Assembly (NCBI RefSeq): GCF_015832195.1
Contig: NC_052017.1
Span: 74,835,801-74,899,800 of the forward strand
Source: Motacilla alba alba
Lineage: Eukaryota > Chordata > Aves > Passeriformes > Motacillidae
Length of the DNA: 64,000 nucleotides
Direction of reading: 5' to 3'
Shown: positions 10,508 to 19,920 of the stretch, piece by piece
Layout: each line of letters begins with the position of its first letter
Position numbering within the stretch: position 1 is the first letter of the stretch
Notes under the pieces: generated by a model
What the model was told of the DNA's origin: nothing
The model's input: only the letters and a program-made list of their open reading frames with translations
Database searches by the model: none
Translations under genes and position numbers: made by a program

Positions 10508-13500
10508 ACCGGGACTTGAAAGTAGTTCTAGAAGTAGAGGGGGAAAGTCAAGAATTTATAGTAGATACTGGAGCTACTTATTCTGTACTCAATAAACGAA
10601 TAGGACCTTTAAGTGATACAACAGTCCAGGTAGTGGGTGCAACGGACAAAATAGAGGAGAGACCATTTTTGCAACCTTTAAACCTCCGATTTAGGGGAAA
10701 GGAACTGGACCATCAATTTTTGTACATGCCAAATTGTCCAATGCCCTTATTTAGAAGAGATCTTTTGTCTCGACTAAATGCAAAAATAATATTTGAGAAA
10801 GGATGAGTAAAATTGGAGATACCGGATAAACAGATAGCAGGTATATTTGTGATTAAAGAAATAGATGCTTCAGCTATTCCTGAAGAAATGGAACAAGCAG
10901 TAGTACCATGGGTATAGGAAATGGGAATCCCGGGGAAATCAAAGGCAGCCCAACCGGTGAAAATAGAGTTAAAGGAAGGAGTTAAACCGGTAAGAGTGAA
11001 ACAATACCCTTTGAAACTGGAGGCTAGGAAAGGAGTGACTCCTTTGGTCAAGCAATTTCTGGACCAAGGAATCTTGCAGGAATGTGAATCAGAATATAAC
11101 ACCCCTATTTTTCCAGTAAAGAAACCCAATGGGAAATATCGGTTGGTCCAAGACCTAAGGGCTATCAATGAAATAGTGAAGGACATACATCCAGTTGTTG
11201 CTAATCCTTATACCTTGTTGACATCTGTATCAGAGAAATTTAAATGGTTTTCTGTGATTGACCTCAAAGATGCCTTTTTCTGCATCCCACTGGCAGTAGA
11301 AAGTAGGAAATATTTTGCTTTTGAATGGGAGAACCCAGATTCTGGAAGAAAGAGACAACTGACATGGACAAGGCTCCCGCAAAGATTTAAAAGCAGCCCC
11401 ACGATATTTGGAAATCAATTGGCCAAGGAATTGGAGGACTGGAAGAATACTCAGGTAACAATATCTCCCTTTGCCTATGTGATTTTACAGTATGTGGATG
11501 ACATCTTTTTGGGTACTGAGGAAAGAGAAATATGTGTCAAGCTAACTACTGATTTGTTAAACATGCTGGGTCAAGCTGGATATCGGGTTTCAAAGGAAAA
11601 AGCACAGTTGGTTAAAAACAACGTGATCTATTTGAGTTGCGAGATTACCCAAGGTCATAGACGATTGGGGGTGAATCGAGTAGAAACAATATGCGCTATT
11701 CCATTACCCCGTAATCATCAGGAACTGAGATCCTTTTTGGGAATGGTTGGGTGGTGTCGTTTGTGGATAATGAATTTCGGTCTCCTTGCTAAACCACTGT
11801 AAGAGGCCTTGAAGGAGCACCAGCTGGAATGGACATCTCAGCAGAAAAGGGCTTTCCAGGAGCTGAAACAGGCATTGAAGGAAGCCCCAGCTCTGGGACT
11901 TCCGGACTTAACCAAAGGATTCCAGCTGTACGTTAACGAGAGACAGAAATTGGCCTTGGGGGTTCTTACCCAGAAGGTTGGAACATAGAAAAGGCCAGTG
12001 GAATACTTTTCTAAACAGCTGGACTCGGTAAGCTCTGGGTGGCCCTCTTGCTTGCGAGTGGTAGCTGCAACAATTGCTCTTATCCAGAAGGCCCAGAAAT
12101 TGACCTTAGGAACAAAAATGGAAGTATTTGTTCCCCATATGGTCATGGCCGTCCTGGAACAAAAGGGGGGACATTGGCTGTCATCCAGCCGTATGTTGCA
12201 GTATCAAACAATATTGAGAGAACAAGATGATGTAGAAATAAAAACCACTAACCATATCAATCCAGCAGAATTTTTGCGCGGAGACCGAGAGGAGGGAGAA
12301 TTGGCACACGATTGTGTTGAAGTAATTGAACAGGTGTATGCCAGCCGACCTGACCTGAAAGATGAACCATTGGAGGAACCAGATTGAGAACTCTACACGG
12401 ACGGATCCAGCTTCGTAGAAAATGGGACTCGATATGCAGGGTATGCTGTGGTAACCCTGGACCAGGTAATAGAAGCCAAAGCACTGATGCCCGGAACGTC
12501 TGCTCAGAAGGCAGAGATAATTGGACTTACTAGGGCCCTGTATTTGAGTAAAGACAAGAAAGTTAATATATGGACAGATTCTAAATATGCATTTAGTGTA
12601 GTCCACGTGCACAAGGCATTGTGGAAAGAGAGGGGACTGTTGAATTCACAGGGAGCCAGTGTTAAGCACCAAGAGGCAGTACTACAGCTGTTGGATGCTA
12701 TACACAGTCCTGAGGTTGTTGCAATTATGCACGTGAGGGGACACCAAACCGCTGAGGGAAAAATCTACCAGGGAAACCGGTTTGTTGATGCCGTCGTAAG
12801 ACAAGTTGCACGAGAGGTATGGACTCAGATGGCTCTAATACCGGTAAGGACTAACCCCGCGACCCCATACTTGAATCAAGAACCAGTGTATTCGACGGAG
12901 GATGTGAAGCTAGTAAATTTATTAGGGGCACAAAAGAATCAGACTGGATGGTATGTTACTTCCCTAGGACAAGTTGTAGTGCCAGCCCGAATAATGAAAT
13001 TTATTTTAGAATCAGAGCATAACAAATGCCATTGGGGAGCAGAAGCATTGGTTAAATTTTAAAGAATGAAGTCATCTCTAATCAGATGTTAACAATGGCA
13101 AAAAGGGTTAACGCAATGTGTCCTGTGTGTTTGAAAAACAATCCAATAGTTAGGAGACAAATACAAATGGGGAAATTACAGGTTGGACCACAGCCTGGGG
13201 ATTATTGGCAGGTTGATTTCTCTGAATTACCAAAGGCCCAGGGATATAAATATTTACTTGTGTATGTATGTACATTTTCAGGTTAGCCAGAAGCCTTTCC
13301 ATGTCGAACAAATCAGGCAAAGGAAGTAGTAAAGACACTGCTAAAGGAAATAATACCGAAGTTTGGGGTACCTCTGGGGTTATCATCAGACAGGGGCCCA
13401 CATTTTATTGCAGGGATAGTGCAGGAAATAGCCAGAATACTAGGCATCACTTAGAATTTACATACGCCCTGGAGGCCCCAGTCCAGTAGTCAGGTGAAAA

Positions 13501-13982
13501 GGATGAATCAAACACTGAAAGGTCAAATCAGGAAAATTTGCCAGGAAGCTAAGCTATATTAGCCTCAGGCCTTGCCCCTGGCATTGCTCAGGATTCGTAT
13601 AAAGCCCCGAGAGAAGATAGGTGTAAGTCCATACGAAATATTGTATGGCAGACCATATCACGCCACTGTACTAAAAGGAGAAATGCGTGTGAATGGGAAT
13701 AAGGCAATTGCAGAATATATAGTATCACTCAATAAGACTTTGAATTCTCTAAGGAATACCTTGCAGTGAAATAGGCCACTCACGCTAAAGAATCCTGTTC
13801 ACGACATACATCCTGGGGATCAAGTGTACGTCAAAAATTAGATGACAGATCCACTACGGAAATCATAGGGTGGACCTTACCAGGTAATGATAACGACCTA
13901 CACAGCAGTGAAGGTAGCGGGGACGGACGCTTGGATCCATTACACCCGAGTGAAGAAGGCTCCGCAGCAGTGGGAGACTTAG
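10504..13982 (+). pseudogene. pro-pol (protease, reverse transcriptase, RNase H, integrase), defective
   Basis: Read through from gag in the same frame. Protease: active-site DTGA at 10564-10575. Reverse transcriptase: first catalytic Asp in the DLKDAFF block (11260-11271) and YVDD at 11491-11502; the LPQG motif has Arg for Gly (11383). RNase H: TDGSS near 12397, a Glu in AQKAE, TDS and a distal Asp. Integrase: His pair at 13018/13030, CPVC at 13119-13130, catalytic Asp codons 13215 and 13389, but Lys at 13497 where the DDE Glu belongs; the GPY-type C terminus ends at TAG 13980. In-frame stops: 10804, 10915, 11800, 11986, 12385, 13284, 13452, 13560, 13767, 13839 and 13866. One frameshift lies at the T-run 13057-13060. 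Length is close to a complete gammaretroviral pol. It overlaps the env reading frame by about 50 bases. Confidence 0.95.
13057..13060 (+). other. pol frameshift in the integrase N-terminal domain
   Basis: The frame closes at TAA 13060 just after the His pair of the zinc-binding domain, and the Cys pair continues in another frame. Loss of one T from the T-run explains both. Confidence 0.8.
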
Positions 13983-14073
13983 ATGATAACCCCCACTCGA
14001 ATGATTTTCCGCGCAAAGCTGCCTTCTTAATCATTCTGTTGTTAGTTTTAATGAAAATAATTCCTGTACATGG

Positions 14074-14374
14074 GTTTATCAGGGTGGAAACAGAAAACAA
14101 ACGGGTTACAAAGGTAATGGAAATAGATATTCAACTAATTTGTGCATTGTATGATGACCAGGGAGCTGGAGTCGAGGAGATCCAGGTAGAATGGCAGCAA
14201 GAAGCTGAGGAAAGCCAGGGAGAAGTGAGTCTGGATTGGGATCAAGATGCTCAACAAGGAACTACAATGCTGAGACTGACTAAGGTAGCCACAAATAATT
14301 CTAAAGAGTACATCTATTTAGTTAGGATTCGGAGTAATGTTGATTATAAGAGAATCCAATTACAAGTGTTATCA
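14074..14374 (+). other. Env Ig-like domain 1
   Basis: After the signal segment, the frame shows the core of an immunoglobulin fold: B-strand Cys (codon 14141) in LICAL, C-strand Trp 17 codons later (14192) in VEWQQ, an E-strand-like LRLT, then an F-strand pattern at SKEYIYLV. The second Cys position (codon 14315, TAT) is Tyr, one G-to-A change from Cys. Spacing between the two Cys positions is 58 residues. The assignment is by pattern only. Confidence 0.6.
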
Positions 14375-14410
14375 TAGGAAGAGACCTACTCAGAAAACAT
14401 AGTAGTGTAG

Positions 14411-14660
14411 CCAACATCAGCAGTTGTAGATCTATGGGAGGGCCCACCACTTAGGATAAATTGCCCCTTTTTAATAAAATCTAGATACCCAAGGAATTTA
14501 CGTGTCAAATGGTGGAAGCAAAATAAAAATTTAACCTAGGATCAGATAGAAACAGGAATAAGTTAGTAGGAGTACAAAAACCAAGGAAAAAGTTAGCTAA
14601 ATATCACTGACCCACAAATAGGCAAAACAGAAGGGATCTACTTATGCATAGTAGAAGATG
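14411..14660 (+). other. Env Ig-like domain 2
   Basis: B-strand Cys (codon 14462) in INCPF, C-strand Trp 16 codons later (14510) in VKWWKQ, an LNIT strand, then EGIYLC with the F-strand Cys at codon 14645, 61 residues from the first. This is a good V- or I-set skeleton with the same spacing as domain 1, suggesting tandem duplication. Four TAG stops fall inside it. Confidence 0.7.
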
Positions 14661-16352
14661 ATATGGCTGGAGCATATGGATTGAGGATGGTTCAGGCAAA
14701 GTCTCATGGTGTATATCAAGAAGCAAGAGGACAGGCATTTCTGAAAAAGCATATAAGGAGAGATCGGAGGGAAATTAGTCCCCTAAAACGGAACGAAGAG
14801 CAGGAAAATTTAATAGTAGGGTTGATCAGGGACTTTGGAATAATGCAGAATATCACCAAAATAACTGCTTGTTTGCCGTTACCACAAGCTGCAGGGGAAC
14901 CTATACCTCGGGGAATAATACCAATAACCGAGATGCCGGAATCTTTTAAAAATGTATCTTGGACTTGTCAGACAGTGCCAAAGTCAGTAGTAGAATGGAA
15001 AGATGTATGCAAAACAATTAGAACTATGACCGAGGCAGATTGTAAATTGAAACACAATTATTACGGGTGGATCCAAAATACAAAAAGGTGTTTAATTACA
15101 TTTCCAATCGATGAGCCATGTAACAGGCTACGAATCAGAAACATAATCCATCGAAATGAGATGAAGTGTCAGAACATCACACAGAACTATGATACCTGGC
15201 AGGGGTGGAAAACATTGTGGGGTTCTAGTGTTTTAGAGCATTATAATTATTTGGGAGAAGTTCAATGGTGTATTCAATGGTTAGGGAAGCGAAACCAATC
15301 CTATTATAGAACTCTTGTTACATCCACATCCTCTAGAGCATTTAAGGCACAGAAAGAGGAATAGAATTGCACACAAGTTTTCACGTGCGACACTCCAGAG
15401 GATCAGATAGGACTAGTACCAGTTAAAATGGCCTTGAAGTGGGGATGTGAGTGTAGGGGATATAATCATACAGTAAACAAGGCATCAGTACATGAACCCA
15501 TAAATTGTAGATATACAGCTGTGCACAGCCCAGGAAATTTGGTTTGGGTCATGGGACACGGACAGTGGACTACCCATTTACCACTAGATGGGCCCACCAC
15601 TCAAATTACCCTCGAAATTCCCACCCTATGTCCGTATTAGAAGCAGAGCAAATTAAAACATAAAGAAAGAACAAAAAAGGAAGCAAATCCAGAGGAACAA
15701 TGGCATGAACCTGATGCAGGAGTGAAATTTGGATGGATATTGGAATCTTTGTTCACCCCAGTAGCTACTTATCGAAACAGAGAAATGTTAAACAACCTGT
15801 TAGGGCAGACAGAGAGATTGGCAGCAGCTACAAAGAAAGGGTTCAAAGATCTAAATTTACAATTTCAAGCTACGTCAAGGATGACTCTCCAGAATCGAAT
15901 AGCCTTAGATATGTTGCTGTTGAAGGATCATAGAGTTTGTGGTTACCTCAGCCAGAGAATAGATCATTGTTGTATTCATATACCAAATGTAACTGTAGAG
16001 GTTGAAAAGGATATTTCTCAGTTAAACAGAATAGAAGAGAAGACAAAGGAAATTAAAAAAGAAGCACAACATAACTGGATAGGAGCAGTGTTTGATTCCT
16101 TAGGACTCCATCTCTCTGGTTGGATTACATCCCTAATACAATATACACTAATGTTGTTAATATCTATAGCCATCATTTGGAGTGTGTATAGATGTCTTAT
16201 AGGAGTCATCGAGAAGGAAAAGAAACGATCTCTTCGGTTGATGAAAGCGATGACTCGAGGAAGACAGGAGGAAGAAACCCATGAAGAAACCCGTGCAGCT
16301 TCCCACGTTACTGAATGATTGAGCATCCTTGCAGCAGGACTGAAGGATGCTC

Positions 16353-16365
16353 AAAAGGGGGGAAA
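16353..16365 (+). other. Polypurine tract
   Basis: AAAAGGGGGGAAA directly abuts the 3' LTR at 16366. It is the plus-strand primer for reverse transcription. It lies 35 bases after the env stop. Confidence 0.93.
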
Positions 16366-16805
16366 TGTTGGAAATTATTTAAATGTAGAAATTTTGTAAA
16401 GTATAGTATGTAGGAATTAGTAGCCGTTTGAAGTGTGGTGTAACCTTTAGAGTGTGTAACCATAGTATTCAAGCAACCGTAACGAATGTTTAATCAGGGA
16501 GGGAAGCAAGAATGTTGATCTGTATACAATGTACTGGAAATCATGATAGGTACTTGATTTATAGTCTTGTTTGTAGCTTAAGGAGTATATCGTGAGTTTC
16601 ACAAGAAGCCAGTTATTAAGAAAGGGAATTGTTGGGGAAGGGGGGTCTGTTACTTGGAGAAATTTGTAACAAACTGTAGTATATAAGGAGATCGATGTAT
16701 CAGTAGCGTTGGAGCTCTGATTTGGGACAGGGGTCCCCGGACTCCCGGGCCCTCAATAAAGCACCGCACAAAACTTACGGGTTTTGTGTCTTTGTTCGGG
16801 CAACA
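16366..16805 (+). repeat. 3' LTR (440 bp)
   Basis: Same length and, by direct reading, same sequence as the 5' LTR. TATA box at 16680-16686 and AATAAA at 16755-16760. Ends CA before the right ATAT. Confidence 0.97.
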
Positions 16806-16809
16806 ATAT
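16806..16809. other. Target-site duplication, right copy (ATAT)
   Basis: Matches 7929-7932 on the other side of the provirus. Confidence 0.75.
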
Positions 16810-19559
16810 GGACAGTCTAACTTTAAAGTCTTTTTAAAAAAAATATTGACAGAAAACCATTAATTTCACACACATGTTCTTAATTTTATGATATGACACT
16901 GGTGGTTTGGAATGCATTTCCCGTGGCAGTGATACACTGTACGAAACAATAACACAAATCACAGTTCGTTCATAATGTCTCAACTTTCTCCTCTTTTTGA
17001 ACAATGGTAAATCATATGGTTGGATCATGTTATTCTGTAACCTAGAATGTCCTAGAGGCTGATCTCCATTCAGCATTGAAAAGCTAGACTTGGCTCATGC
17101 CTTTGAGACCAAATAAGGTATGAAGTGATTTATTATCTTTTATGATTTGACTCCTGAATAGCTGAGATAGACAAAAAAATCGAAATATCCTTATTTCTAC
17201 AAAATGAAACAAAGTTTTTAGATAATAATTTTTCTGTTGCCAAAAATTTTTGCTGTAGGTCTTAGAGGTGTTTTGTAAACAAAATTGTGCTTGTACAAGT
17301 ACTTGCAACAATAGTGAAGTGCTGAAATTCAACCAAGAGTGTTTGTCAGTTAATGTACAGTTCAGGTGTGCTGTATGGCTGAGTGCTTTTACCACCTGAA
17401 GTTTGTATTAAGAGGCTAATAAAAATGCCCTGGAGTGTTTTAATATTGTTACTGTATGTCTCTTTAAGCATCAATTACTTTATTTAAACTATGTTTTTAA
17501 AACATTTTTCTCTTAAGATTACTTCTTTCTACATAAAATTAAAATCCCTCTAGCAGTAAAAGAATAAAATAGGAAACCCACTATTTTAATGTGAATAGAA
17601 TTTTTTCATTCACTATGTATTATTTTATAAAGTATTTTTATTTTTATTTCTTTTCCTGTGTTACATTTGAATCTTACTGTCATTTGCCTATCCTTCAAGC
17701 GTAGCTGTGCTTTCTCCTTTCATTGTTTTTCCAATTCCTTATTTTTTTCACATTACACCAAATGTTCTCTGATGCACAATTTTCTTTGTTATCTTTTGTT
17801 TTTACCAGCAACTGCAATTATCCTAATATTTTAAGCTACTGAATTGCTTAAGAGCTATCCTAAGCTTTTCAGAACCTGCAGGGTTTGTTTGAGGTGCTTC
17901 ATTAAAAGTGGCCTAAATAAAAATGGTAGTTACAGAAAGATGGAAACTTGTGCTGAATCTTATATAGACAATTGTTCTACTTGTGGGTTGTCAGGTCCCT
18001 CATGGGTTGACGAGATTTGTTGGCTATTTTAAGCCCTCGCAGACCATATGAGCTGTGCCCTTTAAATTTTGTGAAAGTCAGTGGTAAAAATGTATAATGT
18101 ATCCAGAAAAATATTCTGCTTAGGAAATTGTTATGCAGCAGAATTCTAGTATGTCTGACCTTTTCCTCAGTTGTGTAGATGTCACCATACAAATATAATG
18201 AAGTGCAAACTGCCAGCTACTTTAAACAAAGTAGTTATATGGGGAAAATTTTAATCATAGCATATTTCAAAGAAGCGTTGGATTATTTTTATCATTTCTA
18301 TAGAATCATTGTCACTTAAAATAAGACCATACACTTTTTACAAATAGTTTCCGTTGACTTCTGTTAGATATATGCTATGCTTTCCCTTGTGGATGGCAAT
18401 GTTGTAAAATGAAAACAATTGGATGTCTCTACCATGTATATCAGAAAACTTCATGATTGCCATTTAAAAATATAAAAGCCTTTTAAAGTCCAGCTGCAAT
18501 TTTAAGAGCTAGGTTGGGAGCTTCCGCTTATCTTTCTATGTGAAATCAAAATGGAAAATAAGTAATTTCAATATGTCTGAAATGCTAATGAGAAGGACAG
18601 CCAAGCTTCAAAGAAAATTGTCATCTAATTCTGGAGTCCACCAGTTACATCTTCTCTCAGTCAGCTTGACTGCTGAAAGGCCTGCCTTTCACCACAGAGG
18701 TAAATTAGCTCTCTCTGAAGTGCTACAGCCGGGTAGGAAGGGCAGTTTCTCTTTGAAGTTTGACCACTAGCACTTCTTTCTCAAGGAGCTGAACTTCAAA
18801 GGGAAATATTGTTTCTTTTCTTTTTTGGATGTTGTATTCAGTTGTATATGAAAGAGAGCTGTCCTATGTGTGTAGAGAGAAAAGCATTCTTTTAAACAAT
18901 ATCTCTGCATATATATTAAATTGAAGTTTCAGATTACTTTCTCTGTGATTCAATAAGCTGAATAGTGGTTGGGGAGAGCTACTAGACACTTATAACTCTC
19001 TAATTACAGGATTTTCAAGAATGGATAAGAAAGAGAGAAAATATCAAAATGGTGATTTTTCTTACTAGCATTCAATTTTATTTATAGTAGGAACCAACTC
19101 TTTGCCAAAGAAGCCTCCAAATCCAATGACTGCTCATCTGGTTTAAATTTTGTTCTTTACTGGATAATATTTAGAAGTTTGTTATAGAAATTGTGGTTAG
19201 AAACACATATGGAAGCCATCCAAACTCCTGCTCTCAGCAAGATTATCACCAATAGATCACACCAGCTGTGGTTTGGTGTAATGAAGTCTTAGAAGCTGGC
19301 AGTCGGTGTAATGAAGTCTTAGCAGTTGGAATGATGGAGGCCATGCTGCTTCCCTAGGTGACCTGTTCTACAGCTGAAATAGCCTCCAAATATCTAATTT
19401 GAAGGTCTCAGGCAGGTAATTTTAGCCATTTCCCCTTTGACTTTTCTGTCTGCCACCTTTAGAGAGAGTTAGACTCGGTCATCTTTCTAACTTTCCTTCA
19501 AGTGCTCTGGTTTTCTCTTAAACTGCCCTTTGACCTTGGCTTCTCCAGATGAAATAAGC
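16810..19559. other. Intergenic DNA, right flank of the provirus
   Basis: AT-rich sequence with no supportable gene. It includes a 30-bp tandem duplication at 19275-19325 (ggtgtaatgaagtcttag twice). Confidence 0.55.
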
Positions 19560-19920
19560 ATATCTCCCTCGACCTGTCCTGAAGGTCATGACCTTTTTGA
19601 ACTGTGGGGCCCAAAACTGTAGGACTACTGTGGGTCACAGTAGTCCAGGTTTGGGTCCATTGCCACTGAGTAGAATGGAATATGTGGTCTGGTGGTCACA
19701 GTCCTCATAATGTAATTTAACATGCTGGTTGCTTTATTTGTGACAAGAGAGCACTGCTGGATTATATTCAGTTTTGTGTCAACTGTAATACCCACTTTCT
19801 TTTCAGCTGGTTTCCATGGACCAGTAAAACTATTATAACTGCAGCTGGTCTGATTCATACCAAGCAGCCCCAATAATACACCATGGCAGTCAGAGAAAGA
19901 GTAGTTTGTCATTAGTAGAG
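19560..19920 (-). mobile_element. Old CR1 LINE fragment, antisense
   Basis: Diverged but recognisable antisense CR1 order: a gggcccaaaactg block, then a gttgctttatttgtgac... gagcactgctgg block, then a cccactttcttttcagctgg block. Boundaries and family are uncertain. Confidence 0.6.

Larger units (their letters stand above)
13931..16318 (+). pseudogene. env with two N-terminal Ig-like domains, defective
   Basis: The viral surface glycoprotein, in one frame to TGA 16316, about 795 codons and longer than most gammaretroviral Envs. Order: polar leader and hydrophobic signal segment (about 14018-14073); Ig-like domain 1 (about 14074-14374); Ig-like domain 2 (about 14411-14660); a basic furin-like site RRDRR at 14756-14770; a Cys- and N-glycosite-rich surface region; then a transmembrane subunit with an LQNRIALDMLLL immunosuppressive-type helix, CX9CC (15938-15973), a heptad-like stretch, a membrane span (about 16120-16190) and a basic tail. 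Eight in-frame stops, all TAG: 14375, 14408, 14537, 14564, 14567, 14594, 15362 and 15638. No frameshift. No ATG precedes the signal segment in frame, so the start is unknown; 13931 (TTG) only marks the open frame. No strong furin site with a fusion peptide is seen just before the transmembrane part. Confidence 0.9.
7933..16805 (+). mobile_element. Full-length class I (gammaretrovirus-like) endogenous retrovirus, defective
   Basis: An 8.87-kb provirus with the order 5' LTR, PBS, leader, gag, pro-pol, env, PPT, 3' LTR, flanked by ATAT repeats. Gammaretroviral affinity rests on gag and pol sharing one frame across a stop, one Cys-His box in NC, the matrix and capsid motifs, the RT motifs LPQ and YVDD, integrase followed by a GPY-type C terminus, and the 4-bp duplication. 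The two LTRs show no difference by eye, so the insertion appears young. Even so, gag, pol and env carry many stops and two frameshifts, so this copy could only have moved with proteins supplied in trans, or it was damaged on the way in. It is not a simple alpharetrovirus of the Rous type, because the PBS and the pol type differ. Confidence 0.97.

Noticed and set aside
10713..11186. 157-codon - strand frame opposite pol
   Set aside because: Shadow of the RT coding strand; no independent features.
7933..16805. Alpharetrovirus (avian leukosis type)
   Set aside because: Shared gag-pol frame, arginine primer site, 4-bp duplication and pol motifs fit a class I/gamma lineage better.
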